Positions 19,297 through 28,654 of a stretch of DNA of 44,196 bases are shown one piece after another (position 1 is the stretch's first letter; each line of letters begins with the position of its first letter). The DNA comes from Acidobacteriota bacterium (GTDB taxonomy: Bacteria > Acidobacteriota > Thermoanaerobaculia > Gp7-AA8). The translations under genes and the position numbers were made by a program. Location of the stretch: contig JAFAOU010000066.1 in assembly GCA_019247495.1 (NCBI GenBank), positions 1 to 44,196 on the forward strand, written 5' to 3'. The notes beneath the pieces were generated by a model. It was not told the origin of the DNA. It ran no database searches and saw only the letters and a list, made by a program, of their open reading frames with translations.

Positions 19297-21198
19297 CTGG
19301 GTCCGGAACATCACACACGCGAAGAACCAACCGGCCGCCGCCTTTTTTCACTTTCGCTGCTCGCCCTCGGCATCGTCTACGGCGACATCGGCACCAGCCC
19401 GCTGTACGCCATGCGCGAATGCTTTTACGGCGCGCACCCCGTCGCGCTCACACGGCCGAACATCCTCGGCGTTCTCTCGCTGATCTTCTGGTCGCTCGTG
19501 GTCGTGGTGATGATCAAGTACCACATCTACGTGCTGCGCTTCGACAACCGAGGAGAGGGCGGCATCCTCGCGTTGATGGGGCTCGTCGGGATGGACAAAT
19601 CGCGCCGCGCCGCCGTCCGCTCGACGCTCATCGTCCTCGGTGTCTTCGGTGCGGCGCTGCTGTACGGCGACGGCATGATCACGCCCGCGATCTCGGTACT
19701 CAGCGCTGTCGAAGGGCTCGAGATCTCGACTCCCTTTTTCAAACCGTACGTGATCCCGCTGACGATCGTCATCCTGATCCTGCTGTTCTTTTTTCAACGC
19801 CGCGGAACGGCGGGAGTGGGCGCGGTCTTCGGACCGATCATGCTGGTCTGGTTTTCCACGCTCGCGGCGATGGGAATCCGCGGAATCCTGTGGCAGCCAT
19901 CGGTACTCTTCGCACTGAATCCGATGCACGCCATCCGCTTTTTCATCACGAACGGCATGCAAGGATTCCTCGTCCTCGGGGCGGTCTTCCTCGTCACCAC
20001 CGGCGGCGAAGCTCTCTACGCGGACCTCGGACACTTCGGCGAGAAACCGATCCAGATCGATTGGTTCAGCATCGTCGGGCCGTCGCTCGTCCTTCACTAC
20101 TTCGGGCAGGGCGCGCTGCTGATTCGCAATCCTGGCGCGGCGCACAATCCGTTCTACCTACTCGCGCCGAAATGGGCGCTCTATCCGCTGGTGATCCTGG
20201 CGACGATGGCGACGGTGATCGCGTCGCAGGCGATCATCTCCGGCGTCTTCTCGCTGACGCGGCAAGCGATCCAGCTCGGCTACCTGCCGCGCATGGAGAT
20301 CGTCCACACCTCGCGCGCCGAGATCGGACAGGTCTACATCCCCTCGGTGAACTGGGCGCTGATGTTCTGCACGATTGCGCTGGTGATCGGCTTCCGCAGC
20401 TCGACGAATCTGGCGGGCGCGTACGGCCTTGCCGTCAGCACGACGATGATCATCACCACGATCCTGGCCTACGTCGTGGCGCGCGATCTCCTCGGATGGA
20501 GCGTTCCGTTCGCGGCCATGATCACTGCCGCGTTTCTGATCGCGGACGTGGCGTTCCTCGGCGCAAATCTCTTCAAGATCGCCGACGGCGGCTGGTTTCC
20601 GCTGCTCATCGCCTCGATCGTGTTCCTGATCATGACCACGTGGCGGCGCGGCCGGCAGATCCTCAACGAACGTCTGCGCGATGGCGCGTTGTCGCCGGAG
20701 GACTTCGTGAAATCGCTGCGCGGCCATCCTCCCGTTCGCGTACCCGGAACCGCCGTCTTCATGCACCGCAGCGGCGGAGTGATCCCGCCCGCGCTGCTGC
20801 ACAGCCTCAAGCACTACAAAGCGTTGCACCAACACGTGATGCTGCTGACTGTGATGACCGAGGAGGTGTCGCATCTGGACGACGACGAGCGGCTCACCGT
20901 CGAAGACCTCGGCGAAGGCATTTTCCGCATCACCTGCCGCTACGGCTACATGGAAGAAGCGGACATCCCCGCGCTCCTGGAACGCGTCGGCCGCGAAATC
21001 CACATGGCCATTCCGCCGATGGACACGACCTACTTCCTCGGTCGCGAAACGCTGATCGTGACCTCGCGGGAAAGCGGCATGGCCACGTGGCGAGAAAAAA
21101 TCTTCGCCTCGATGATGCGCAACGCGGAGAGCGCCGCGCGCTTTTTCCGGCTGCCACCGAATCGGGTGGTGGAGTTGGGCGCGCAGATCGAGTTTTAG
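19297..21198 (+). CDS. kup: Kup family potassium uptake protein
   Basis: 633 residues from a proposed CTG start; E. coli Kup has 622. Inner-membrane K+/H+ symporter with 12 hydrophobic segments followed by a ~150-residue cytoplasmic C-terminal domain. The hallmark first helix, LGIVYGDIGTSPLYAMRECF, spans the first ATG (19411), so an ATG start would cut the transport core. The frame is open back to a TGA at 19234 and has no ATG, GTG or TTG. CTG at 19297, 6 nt after a GGGGGG run, gives a normal N-terminus (EEPTGRRLFSLSLLALG). Other motifs: YGDGMITPAISVLSAVEGL and FGxxMLVWF-type segments. It converges with the kdp operon, so two K+ uptake systems lie end to end. An unusual start such as ATC cannot be excluded. 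Confidence 0.88.
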   Translation: MGPEHHTREEPTGRRLFSLSLLALGIVYGDIGTSPLYAMRECFYGAHPVALTRPNILGVLSLIFWSLVVVVMIKYHIYVLRFDNRGEGGILALMGLVGMDKSRRAAVRSTLIVLGVFGAALLYGDGMITPAISVLSAVEGLEISTPFFKPYVIPLTIVILILLFFFQRRGTAGVGAVFGPIMLVWFSTLAAMGIRGILWQPSVLFALNPMHAIRFFITNGMQGFLVLGAVFLVTTGGEALYADLGHFGEKPIQIDWFSIVGPSLVLHYFGQGALLIRNPGAAHNPFYLLAPKWALYPLVILATMATVIASQAIISGVFSLTRQAIQLGYLPRMEIVHTSRAEIGQVYIPSVNWALMFCTIALVIGFRSSTNLAGAYGLAVSTTMIITTILAYVVARDLLGWSVPFAAMITAAFLIADVAFLGANLFKIADGGWFPLLIASIVFLIMTTWRRGRQILNERLRDGALSPEDFVKSLRGHPPVRVPGTAVFMHRSGGVIPPALLHSLKHYKALHQHVMLLTVMTEEVSHLDDDERLTVEDLGEGIFRITCRYGYMEEADIPALLERVGREIHMAIPPMDTTYFLGRETLIVTSRESGMATWREKIFASMMRNAESAARFFRLPPNRVVELGAQIEF

Positions 21199-21201
21199 GG
21201 G

Positions 21202-21302
21202 ACGCGGGATGTCGCCCGCGTGGCGGTCGCAAGAACCGTAGCCCACGCTTTCAAGCGTGGGAAATCGGATGCGCGTCGATGTCGGAGCCCGCTTCAGCGG
21301 GC
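21202..21302. repeat. Three hairpins between the convergent kup and kdpD genes
   Basis: ACGCGGG/CCCGCGT (21202-21208 and 21215-21221), CCCACGCTT/AAGCGTGGG (21242-21250 and 21253-21261) and GCCCGC/GCGGGC (21287-21292 and 21297-21302). None has a good T-tract on either strand. The second and third look like dispersed REP-type palindromes. They probably shield or end both converging transcripts. Confidence 0.6.
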
Positions 21303-21325
21303 GAAAGAAAGCTTTCTCTCGCCAA

Positions 21326-22435
21326 TCAAACGTCCACGATGACGATGTCGAACCCGCGGCCGCGTTCCAGTAGCCTGTGGACGGTGCTCGGGACGACGCG
21401 GCTTACGAGTCCCGATCGCGTGGGGCGGCCGACGACGAGCATGGTGATTCCTTCGGACTTCGCGAAATCGAGCAGGGCGCCGGCGACGTCCTCGGATTCG
21501 CGCGTGATCACGGTGGCGCCGAGGGAGATCGCGAGCTGGACGTTCTCCGACAATTTGCGATGCTGCTCGGCGCTGATGTTCTCGGGATGCGTGCGCCGCT
21601 GGCGAACGTAGACGGCGTACCAGCGCGTATTCATTCGGCCCGCCAGACGTGACGCGCGCAGGACGAGCGGGCGCGCGATCTCAGGCTCGAAAGGGACCGC
21701 GACCGCGAGGCGCAATTCGCCGTTGGCGCGGCCCGAAAACGTTGCCGTCTGCAGCAAGGCCAATTCGCGCAGCCGCGTCAGCATCTCGGTGCGGAAGAAG
21801 TTCTCCAGCGCGCGCGAGGCCTGATCGGGCGGATAGATTTTTCCCTGCCGCAGCCTTTCCTGCAGTTCCGTCACCGGCAGGTCGACGAGGACGACGGAAT
21901 CGGCGTTGCGCACGATGCAGTCGGGAACGCGCTCGCGGATTTCGATGCCGGTCGCGGAGCGCACCACGTCCTGCACGCCTTCGAGATGCTGCACGTTCAG
22001 CGCGGTCATCACTGAGATGCCGGCGGCGAGGATGTCATCGACGTCCTGCCAGCGCTTTTCGTTTTTCAAATCGGGCGCGTTCGTGTGCGGCAGTTCGTCG
22101 ACGACGACGACGTCCGGATGCCGCGCCAGGATCGCGGCGAGGTCCATCTCCTCGATGATGACGTTGCGGTAGTCGATGCGAGCGCGCGGAATCACTTCGA
22201 GATCGGCGATGCGCGCAGCGGTTTCGCTGCGTCCATGCGTCTCGACGAGGCCGACCACGACGTCGACGCCGGCGCGGCGCATGCTGTGCGCGTCGTCGAG
22301 CATGCGCATGGTCTTGCCGACGCCGGCGGCCATGCCGAGATAGACCTTGAGGCGCCCGCGTCCGCTGTCGTCCGTGCGCGTGAGACGCAGCAACTCGTCA
22401 GGATCGGGACGGCCGTCTCCGTTTGTGCGGGCCAT
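21326..22435 (-). CDS. kdpD: KdpD N-terminal sensor stub without histidine kinase
   Basis: 369 residues, against ~890 for full KdpD. Contains the KdpD domain with Walker A GMAAGVGKT (34-42), the VGLVETHGR segment, VVVDELPHTNAPD and WQDVDDIL, then a universal-stress-like domain (~230-369) with GATVITRESEDVAGALL and MLVVGRPTRSG. The four transmembrane helices, GAF region and kinase domain are absent and the gene ends cleanly at a normal stop, so this is a short cytoplasmic KdpD. Similar stubs are known in other phyla and may act on KdpFABC or another regulator. Last gene of the operon, 11 bp after kdpC. No kdpE is in the window. No strong ribosome site. Confidence 0.93.
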   Translation of the reverse strand: MARTNGDGRPDPDELLRLTRTDDSGRGRLKVYLGMAAGVGKTMRMLDDAHSMRRAGVDVVVGLVETHGRSETAARIADLEVIPRARIDYRNVIIEEMDLAAILARHPDVVVVDELPHTNAPDLKNEKRWQDVDDILAAGISVMTALNVQHLEGVQDVVRSATGIEIRERVPDCIVRNADSVVLVDLPVTELQERLRQGKIYPPDQASRALENFFRTEMLTRLRELALLQTATFSGRANGELRLAVAVPFEPEIARPLVLRASRLAGRMNTRWYAVYVRQRRTHPENISAEQHRKLSENVQLAISLGATVITRESEDVAGALLDFAKSEGITMLVVGRPTRSGLVSRVVPSTVHRLLERGRGFDIVIVDV

Positions 22436-22446
22436 GGTTGCAGCTT

Positions 22447-23010
22447 CTACTTCGCCGCCGCGTTCATCAAGTCGAGGTTGAGCAGCAGGACGTTGACGCG
22501 CGGTTCGCCGTAAATGCCGAGGAAACGGCCTTCGGTGTGGCGGCGAATGAGCGCAGCGACTTGCGGGGGCGGCAGTGAATTCTCACGCGCGACACGCGCC
22601 GCCTGCGACTCGGCATTCGCGACGGAGATGTGCGGATCGACGCCGGAACACGACGCCGTCACCGCATCGGCCGGGATTCCGGCGGCCGGTTTCGTGTCGT
22701 TGTAATGCGCCGTTCGTTGCGCGACCGCGTCGCGCAGCTTCGCCGAGGTTGGACCCCAATTCGTCCCGCCGCTCGCGCTCGGATCGTAATTGCTGCTCGA
22801 CGGGCGTCCGTGAAAGAAGCGCGCGCCGGCGAAGTGCTGACCGATCAGCGACGAGCCGATCACCGTTCCATTGCGAAGGATGAGCGAGCCGTTTGCCTTG
22901 TCTCGAAAAAATGTCTGGCCGATGGCCCAGACGGTGAGCGGGTAAAGACCGCACGTGATCACGAGCAGGACGATGGTGATGCGAATCGAGATCTTGACGT
23001 GTTCAAACAT
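22447..23010 (-). CDS. kdpC: K+-transporting ATPase subunit C
   Basis: 187 residues from ATG 23010, which has GGGAG at 8-nt spacing; an in-frame GTG at 23019 lies too close to the same site. Single N-terminal membrane helix (ISIRITIVLLVITCGLYPLTVWAIGQ) followed by a periplasmic domain with FHGRPSSSNYDPSASGGTN and the C-terminal VNVLLLNLDLM typical of KdpC. It stabilises the KdpFABC complex and raises ATP affinity. Lies 13 bp past kdpB. Confidence 0.96.
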   Translation of the reverse strand: MFEHVKISIRITIVLLVITCGLYPLTVWAIGQTFFRDKANGSLILRNGTVIGSSLIGQHFAGARFFHGRPSSSNYDPSASGGTNWGPTSAKLRDAVAQRTAHYNDTKPAAGIPADAVTASCSGVDPHISVANAESQAARVARENSLPPPQVAALIRRHTEGRFLGIYGEPRVNVLLLNLDLMNAAAK

Positions 23011-23023
23011 GCTTTTCACTCCC

Positions 23024-25054
23024 TCACGCGAGGTGAATCGCGCGCAGCAACAAGTCGATCGCTTTGATGCCGATGAACGGGATGATCACGCCGCCCGCGC
23101 CGTACAGCAGCAGATTGCGGCGCAGGATGCGGCCCGCGCCGAGCGGCCGGTATTTGACGCCGCGCAACGCGAGTGGAATCAGCGCCACGATGATCAGCGC
23201 GTTGAAAATGACCGCCGACAGAATCGCGCTCTGCGGCGTAGCCAGCCGCATGATGTTGAGCGCCTGCAACTCGGGGAACGTGACCAGAAAGAGCGCAGGG
23301 ATGATGGCGAAGTATTTGGCGACGTCGTTGGCGATCGAGAACGTCGTGAGCGCGCCGCGCGTCATCAGGAGTTGTTTGCCGATCTCGACGACCTCGATCA
23401 GCTTGGTCGGATTCGAGTCGAGATCGACCATGTTGCCTGCCTCTTTAGCCGGCTGCGTTCCGGTGTTCATGGCCATGCCGACGTCGGCCTGCGCCAGCGC
23501 CGGCGCGTCATTCGTGCCGTCGCCGGTCATGGCCACGAGGTTTCCCTTCGCCTGCTCTTTGCGAATCAGCGCGAGCTTGTCTTCGGGGGTTGCCTGCGCC
23601 AGAAAATCGTCGACGCCCGCTTCGCGCGCGATGAACGCGCCTGTGAGCGGGTTGTCGCCTGTAATCATGACCGTGCGAATGCCCATCATGCGCAGCCGGT
23701 CGAAACGCTCGCGCATGCCGCCCTTGACGATGTCCTTGAGATAGATGGTGCCGAGGACGCGGTCGTCGTCGGCGACGACGAGCGGCGTGCCTCCTTCGCC
23801 GGCAATGCGCGTGACGTCGTGCTGCACCTGATCAGGAAACGTTGCGCCCTTCTCGCGGATATACGTGGCGACGGAGTCCGCGGCGCCTTTGCGAACCGCG
23901 CGTCCGCCCTCGAAGTCAATTCCGGACATGCGCGTCTTCGCCGTAAACGGCACGATCGAATGCGCGCCGAGCGTTTGCAACTCGCGGCCGCGCAATCCGA
24001 ATTGCTCCTTCGCCAGGATCACGATCGATCGCCCCTCGGGCGTCTCGTCGGCGAGTGACGAAAGTTGCGCTGCGTCGGCCAATGTCTGCGCGTCGACGCC
24101 GGGCGCGCCGACGAATTCGACCGCCTGCCGGTTGCCGAGCGTGATCGTGCCGGTCTTGTCGAGGAGCAGTACGTTGACATCGCCCGAGGCTTCGACCGCG
24201 CGGCCCGACATCGCCAGGATGTTGTGCTGCAGTACGCGGTCCATGCCGGCAATTCCGATCGCGGAGAGCAGCGCGCCGATCGTGGTCGGGATCAGGCAAA
24301 CCAGCAGCGCGATGAGCATGGTGACGGTGACGTCGCTGCCGGAGTAGATCGCGAACGGTTTGAGGGTAACGGTTGCCAGAAGGAAGACGATCGTCAGGCC
24401 GGCCAGCAGAATGTCTAGCGCGATCTCGTTCGGCGTCTTCTGACGCTCCGCTCCTTCGACGAGCTTGATCATGCGGTCGATGAACGTCTGTCCCGGTTCC
24501 GAGGTGATCTCGACCACGATGCGGTCGGAGAGGACCATCGTGCCGCCGGTGACCGCGGAACGGTCGCCGCCCGCTTCGCGAATGACGGGCGCGGATTCTC
24601 CTGTGATCGCGGATTCATTGACCGAGGCGATGCCTTCGATGACCGTGCCGTCGCCGGGGATGATCTGATTCGCTTCGACGACGACGCGGTCGCCTTTGCG
24701 AAGCTGGGAGGCCGGGATTTCCTCGCCGGTCACCCGCCGCGCGGTCGTTTCGGTCTTCGCCTTCCGCAACGCGTCTGCTTGCGCTTTGCCGCGGCCTTCG
24801 GCTACTGCCTCGGCGAGGTTCGCGAAGAGCACCGTGGCCCAGAGCCAGAAGGTGATCTGGATCTGGAAGCGGTAATCGACGTGATCCGAAAGACCCGGAA
24901 TCAGCAGCAGCGCTGTGAGCAGCGCGCCCACTTCGACGAGGAACATGACCGGATTCTTCATCATCCGGCGCGGATTCAATTTTACGATCGAGTCGATCAA
25001 TGCACGGCGCATGATCGAGGAGTCGAAGAGCGACAGTTTTTTCTGGGCGGCCAT
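23024..25054 (-). CDS. kdpB: K+-transporting P-type ATPase subunit B
   Basis: 676 residues (E. coli 682). Energising subunit of the high-affinity KdpFABC pump. P-type ATPase motifs: TGES (actuator domain, in [10 protein letters not shown]), phosphorylation site DKTGT with Asp299, and [24 protein letters not shown] in the hinge region. Seven membrane helices are expected and visible. Start ATG 25054 lies 2 nt after the kdpA stop; a much longer open frame reaching 25957 lies over kdpA and is not used. Confidence 0.97.
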   Translation of the reverse strand: MAAQKKLSLFDSSIMRRALIDSIVKLNPRRMMKNPVMFLVEVGALLTALLLIPGLSDHVDYRFQIQITFWLWATVLFANLAEAVAEGRGKAQADALRKAKTETTARRVTGEEIPASQLRKGDRVVVEANQIIPGDGTVIEGIASVNESAITGESAPVIREAGGDRSAVTGGTMVLSDRIVVEITSEPGQTFIDRMIKLVEGAERQKTPNEIALDILLAGLTIVFLLATVTLKPFAIYSGSDVTVTMLIALLVCLIPTTIGALLSAIGIAGMDRVLQHNILAMSGRAVEASGDVNVLLLDKTGTITLGNRQAVEFVGAPGVDAQTLADAAQLSSLADETPEGRSIVILAKEQFGLRGRELQTLGAHSIVPFTAKTRMSGIDFEGGRAVRKGAADSVATYIREKGATFPDQVQHDVTRIAGEGGTPLVVADDDRVLGTIYLKDIVKGGMRERFDRLRMMGIRTVMITGDNPLTGAFIAREAGVDDFLAQATPEDKLALIRKEQAKGNLVAMTGDGTNDAPALAQADVGMAMNTGTQPAKEAGNMVDLDSNPTKLIEVVEIGKQLLMTRGALTTFSIANDVAKYFAIIPALFLVTFPELQALNIMRLATPQSAILSAVIFNALIIVALIPLALRGVKYRPLGAGRILRRNLLLYGAGGVIIPFIGIKAIDLLLRAIHLA

Positions 25055-25056
25055 GG

Positions 25057-26766
25057 TCAGAACACCTTTCCCGCGTTCATCAGAAGGTGCTCGACATACG
25101 GCCCGAGCGAGAGCACCGGGAAATAGGTGAGCGCGCCGACGATGACGACGATACCGACAAGAAGAAAGGTGAAGAGCGCGCCGTCGACGGGAAAGCTGCC
25201 GGCCGTTTCGGCGATCTTCTTTTTCGCGGCGAGCGAACCGGCGATTCCCATCAGCGGAATGATCATGAGAAAGCGCCCGAAGAACATGGCCAGGCCGAGC
25301 GTGATGTTGTAGAACTTCGTGTTCGCGTTCAGCCCCGCAAAGGCGCTCCCGTTGTTCCCCGTTGCACTCGTGAAGGCGTAGCTGATTTCGCTCAGGCCGT
25401 GCGGGCCCGCGTTGTTGAGGCTCGACGTACCGGCTGCGGTTCCTGCCGCGGCCGCGGATCCGACGAGGATGCAGAACGCGAGTACGAGCACGGCCAGCAT
25501 GGCCAGCTTCACGTCGTGCGCTTCGATCTTCTTGCCGAGGTATTCGGGCGTACGGCCGACCATCAGACCGGCGATGAAGACCGCCAGGATGATGAAGAGG
25601 ATCATGCCGTACATCCCCGCGCCGACGCCGCCGAAGATCACTTCGCCGAGCATGATGTTGAGGAGCGGCACCGAGCCGCCGATGGGCGTGAACGAGTCGT
25701 GCCACGCGTTGATCGCGCCGCAGGAAGCATCCGTGGTGATCGTGGCGAAAAGCGCGGAGTCGCCGACGCCGAAGCGGACCTCTTTCCCTTCCATGTTGCC
25801 GTCCGCGGCGGCCACGCCGAGCCGTTGATGCACCGGATTGCCGCGCTGCTCGGCGTCGGTGGTGATGAAGGCGCCGCCGAGGAAGAGGATCGACATCGCC
25901 CAGAAGACGGCCCAGCCGTGGCGCGGCTTGCCGGTCATCGCGCCAAGCGTGTAGCAAAGGCCGGCGCCGAGCGCGAAGATGAGGAGCATCTGCAGGAGAT
26001 TCGAGAAGGGCGTCGGGTTTTCGTATGGGAAGCCGGAGTTGGCGTTGAAGAAACCGCCGCCGTTCGTGCCGAGCTCTTTGATCGCTTCCTGCGACGCGAT
26101 CGGTCCCTGCGGGATTTTCTGAATCGTCCCTTCAATCGTCGTCGCGGCGATGGCCGGACGAAAATTCTGGATCACGCCCTGCGAAAGGAAGAACGTGGCC
26201 AAGACGAGCGACAGCGGGAGCAGGACCCACAAGGTGCAGCGCGTGAGATCGACCCAGAAGTTGCCGATCGTCTTCGCGCTGTTGCGTGCGATCCCGCGAA
26301 TGAGCGCGATGGCGAGCGCGATCCCTGCGGCGGCGGAGACGAAGTTGTGAAACGTCAGGCCGACCATCTGCGTGAAGTGCGACATCGTCGACTCGCCGCT
26401 GTAGGCCTGCCAGTTCGTGTTTGTAGTGAACGAGACGGCGGTGTTCCAGGCCAGATCGGGCGCGACCGCTGCCATGTGATCGGGATTGAGCGGCAGCACG
26501 TGTTGAACGCGCTGGATGGCGTACGTCAACAGCAGACCGACGCCGCTGAAGACGAGCATGGCGATGGTGTATTGCTTCCAGTCCTGCTCTTTCCTCGGAT
26601 CCACACCCGAGGTGCGATACACGGTGCGTTCGATCGGACGCAACAAAGGGTCGAGGAAGGTCTTCTCGCCGCAGAACACGCGCTTCATGTAGATACCGAG
26701 CGGCTTCGTGGCGGCGAGGATCAGCAGAAAGTAGACGGCGATTTTCAGCAGTTCGATCGAGGTCAC
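25057..26766 (-). CDS. kdpA: K+-transporting ATPase subunit A
   Basis: 569 residues (E. coli 557). Channel-like K+-binding subunit of KdpFABC, related to Ktr/Trk channels. Four selectivity-filter-like regions are visible, including [36 protein letters not shown] and [20 protein letters not shown] start at 26766 has a perfect GGAGGAG in front and overlaps the kdpF stop as GTGA, so the two are coupled. Confidence 0.97.
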   Translation of the reverse strand: MTSIELLKIAVYFLLILAATKPLGIYMKRVFCGEKTFLDPLLRPIERTVYRTSGVDPRKEQDWKQYTIAMLVFSGVGLLLTYAIQRVQHVLPLNPDHMAAVAPDLAWNTAVSFTTNTNWQAYSGESTMSHFTQMVGLTFHNFVSAAAGIALAIALIRGIARNSAKTIGNFWVDLTRCTLWVLLPLSLVLATFFLSQGVIQNFRPAIAATTIEGTIQKIPQGPIASQEAIKELGTNGGGFFNANSGFPYENPTPFSNLLQMLLIFALGAGLCYTLGAMTGKPRHGWAVFWAMSILFLGGAFITTDAEQRGNPVHQRLGVAAADGNMEGKEVRFGVGDSALFATITTDASCGAINAWHDSFTPIGGSVPLLNIMLGEVIFGGVGAGMYGMILFIILAVFIAGLMVGRTPEYLGKKIEAHDVKLAMLAVLVLAFCILVGSAAAAGTAAGTSSLNNAGPHGLSEISYAFTSATGNNGSAFAGLNANTKFYNITLGLAMFFGRFLMIIPLMGIAGSLAAKKKIAETAGSFPVDGALFTFLLVGIVVIVGALTYFPVLSLGPYVEHLLMNAGKVF

Positions 26767-26852
26767 AACTCCTCCGCGCGGAGAAGCGCATACAAGAGGT
26801 AAATCAGTCCCAAAACAGCGAGAACGAGTCCGACGATTGTTTCGAATGTCAT
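26763..26852 (-). CDS. kdpF: K+-transporting ATPase small subunit F
   Basis: 29-residue membrane peptide: Met-Thr-Phe-Glu start, hydrophobic helix IVGLVLAVLGLIYLLYALL, then the characteristic charged end RAEEL. KdpF is a single-helix stabiliser of KdpABC. The stop TGA overlaps the kdpA GTG start (GTGA). Spacing and order kdpF-A-B-C are as in E. coli. Confidence 0.92.
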   Translation of the reverse strand: MTFETIVGLVLAVLGLIYLLYALLRAEEL

Positions 26853-26859
26853 AGCAGTC

Positions 26860-26943
26860 TCACACCCGGTCGCAGACTCGCGTGTACCAGATCGATACGC
26901 CGAACAGGGCGATAGTCAGAGCGATGAAAATGAGATCCCACAT
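26860..26943 (-). CDS. 27-residue membrane peptide before kdpF
   Basis: Starts Met-Trp-Asp (ATG 26943) with AGGAG 7 nt upstream, overlapping the porin stop codon. One hydrophobic helix (LIFIALTIALFGVSIWY) then TRVCDRV. It ends 7 bp before kdpF. Size and layout mimic KdpF, but the end is TRVCDRV and not the RAEEL type. The good ribosome site and position within the operon argue that it is translated. Possibly an additional regulatory or assembly subunit of the Kdp pump; unproven. Confidence 0.7.
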   Translation of the reverse strand: MWDLIFIALTIALFGVSIWYTRVCDRV

Positions 26944-26952
26944 ACGGCGCTC

Positions 26953-28446
26953 CTAGAACTTCACCAGGAGCGCCGCCGTGAAGCGGGTCTCGGTCTTGCG
27001 CAGATCGGGCTGCCAGCCGTCGACGAGAGAGGCGGGAGCGCCGGTATTGCCGCCCGGCGGGGTCACGCCGCCGGAGCCTGCCCAATACGGCACGTTGGCG
27101 TGGCGGTGGTTCAGCTCATAGCGGAACGTGACGTTCTCGTTCGGCATGTAGTCGAACGTCGCCGAAGCGTCCCACGCCCGGTACGGATCGCCGGGGTTGG
27201 CGGTGAAATACGGAGTGCCCGATGCCGCCGTGGCGCCGTTGATCGGCGGAACGAGGACGAGGTAACGTCCCGGATTGGTAATGGCGCCGCCCCCGAGGGT
27301 CACGCCGTACCTATCATGATTGAACCACCAGCGGTTGTAGAGCATGAACCCGATGAAATACTGAGACGGTTTTCGGGCGTCTCCGCTCGTGCATTTGACG
27401 TTGCCGCCGTATTCGCAGCCGATGTCGAACGTAAAGGAGAGCGCCGACTTGCTCAGTTTCGAATCGGGCGTGTCACGGTATTTCCATTCGAGGCTGCTGT
27501 CGGAGTGGACGCGTTTCCGTTTGTCGTTCCCGAGCGTGTCTTTTCCGTAGAGATAGTTGTTGGAGAGGAGCGACCAATTACCGTTCGGGCGCCACATGGT
27601 CTGTGAGCCGATTCCGGGCGAGTCATTGAACATCCCGTACGACTGCCATCCATTGGTCAGCCAGATCTCTTCCTTGAAATGGTCGTTTGGAAAAATCTGA
27701 ATGCGGATGCCATTGAAGAACCACGGTGTGTTCGATGAGACGTAAGACGGCTGATACGCCCAATTGTCGTATTGGTAATAGCTGAAGAGTCCGACGTACG
27801 ACATGAAAATGCCGGCATCGACGTTGATGCCGCTCATCTTGTCGAGGTGGTAACCGCCGTAGGCTTCGGAGACGTAGCGGTAGGCGTTGGCCAGATCCCA
27901 CTGGCCGCGCGCGGGGCTGGCGTCGTTGCGTGGCGTCATCGTCGAATACATTCCGAGCTGCGTCAGCAGGCGGCCGCGCGCGTTTTCATAGTGAAAATCG
28001 CCTCCCACGCCGAGCTGCTGCACCTGGACTTCGTTCGTGCGTCCCAGCTCGCTCGATCCGACCAGAGTGTGGTCCCTCGGATGATTCAGGTCGTAGACGT
28101 AATTTGTATCGATACGGATCTCGCCGGTGAAGGCGGGATAGTCGAACACTGGTTTGTGTTGCCGGCTGTTGCCGTTCAGCCAGGTGAAATCGCCGAACGC
28201 GAACGGGTCCGCCTTCGGTGCCGTCTCCGCGGGCTTGGCCGCCGCGCTAGCGGCTTGTGCGTCCGGTGCGGCATCCGCTATTGCCGCCCCGTTTGCCTCT
28301 CCGGCGTTTGTGGCTGCGCCCGCTGCCTGCACGCTTGTTGCGGCCGGTTTCGATCCCGGTTCATCGGCTTTTGCCGCGATCGAGATCAGAAGAGGGACGA
28401 TTGCCGAAAAGCAAAGGACGATGTTGTGGTTTTTGTGTTGTGACAC
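26953..28446 (-). CDS. Outer-membrane beta-barrel porin, BBP2-like
   Basis: 497 residues from a GTG start at 28446 with AAGGAG upstream. Signal peptide (HNIVLCFSAIVPLLISIAAKA), then an Ala/Pro/Glu-rich linker (~30-80), then a barrel of alternating strands beginning FAFGDFTWLNGNSRQHKP and ending in a terminal Phe (FTAALLVKF), the usual outer-membrane sorting signal. The FGDFTWLNG block and the NWAYQPSYVSSNTPWFFNG segment fit the BBP2 (OmpL-like) porin family. It is 9 bp before the 27-aa ORF and in series with kdpFABC, so it probably lets K+ or other ions cross the outer membrane for the pump. Ion specificity is inference. Confidence 0.85.
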   Translation of the reverse strand: MSQHKNHNIVLCFSAIVPLLISIAAKADEPGSKPAATSVQAAGAATNAGEANGAAIADAAPDAQAASAAAKPAETAPKADPFAFGDFTWLNGNSRQHKPVFDYPAFTGEIRIDTNYVYDLNHPRDHTLVGSSELGRTNEVQVQQLGVGGDFHYENARGRLLTQLGMYSTMTPRNDASPARGQWDLANAYRYVSEAYGGYHLDKMSGINVDAGIFMSYVGLFSYYQYDNWAYQPSYVSSNTPWFFNGIRIQIFPNDHFKEEIWLTNGWQSYGMFNDSPGIGSQTMWRPNGNWSLLSNNYLYGKDTLGNDKRKRVHSDSSLEWKYRDTPDSKLSKSALSFTFDIGCEYGGNVKCTSGDARKPSQYFIGFMLYNRWWFNHDRYGVTLGGGAITNPGRYLVLVPPINGATAASGTPYFTANPGDPYRAWDASATFDYMPNENVTFRYELNHRHANVPYWAGSGGVTPPGGNTGAPASLVDGWQPDLRKTETRFTAALLVKF

Positions 28447-28654
28447 AGTATTTCTCCTTCATAACGGCAACGACTGCCATGCAATCTGTGCGCGGCGCGA
28501 CTTGCCCAACGGTATGTGGTCACACAGTCGTCTATGCGCGAAGTCACGGTGGGGCGTGAGGGCAGGCTCTTCTTGTAGCCGGGGTTGATAACATCGGCTC
28601 CTGGTCGCCCGCCGAAAGAAAGTCCAAGGAAGGGCAGAAGAAGCGCCTGCACTT

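Noticed and set aside
21242..21261. Bidirectional Rho-independent terminator between kup and kdpD
   Set aside because: The stem is perfect but neither strand has a T-tract after it; I listed it as a palindromic repeat instead.
19281..21611. Very long plus-strand open frame (776 codons) across kup
   Set aside because: Arg/Pro/His-rich translation without domains; the frame of kup, with helix motifs and a C-terminal domain, is the real one.
25055..25957. Upstream extension of the kdpB frame
   Set aside because: It lies wholly over kdpA, which has its own clear stop 2 nt before the kdpB ATG; the extension is not KdpB-like.
28447..28654. c-di-AMP (ydaO-type) riboswitch before the porin-kdp genes
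   Set aside because: The conserved GGAGCGGGGGAACC-type segments are not present; an apparent open frame through the region has no coding character.
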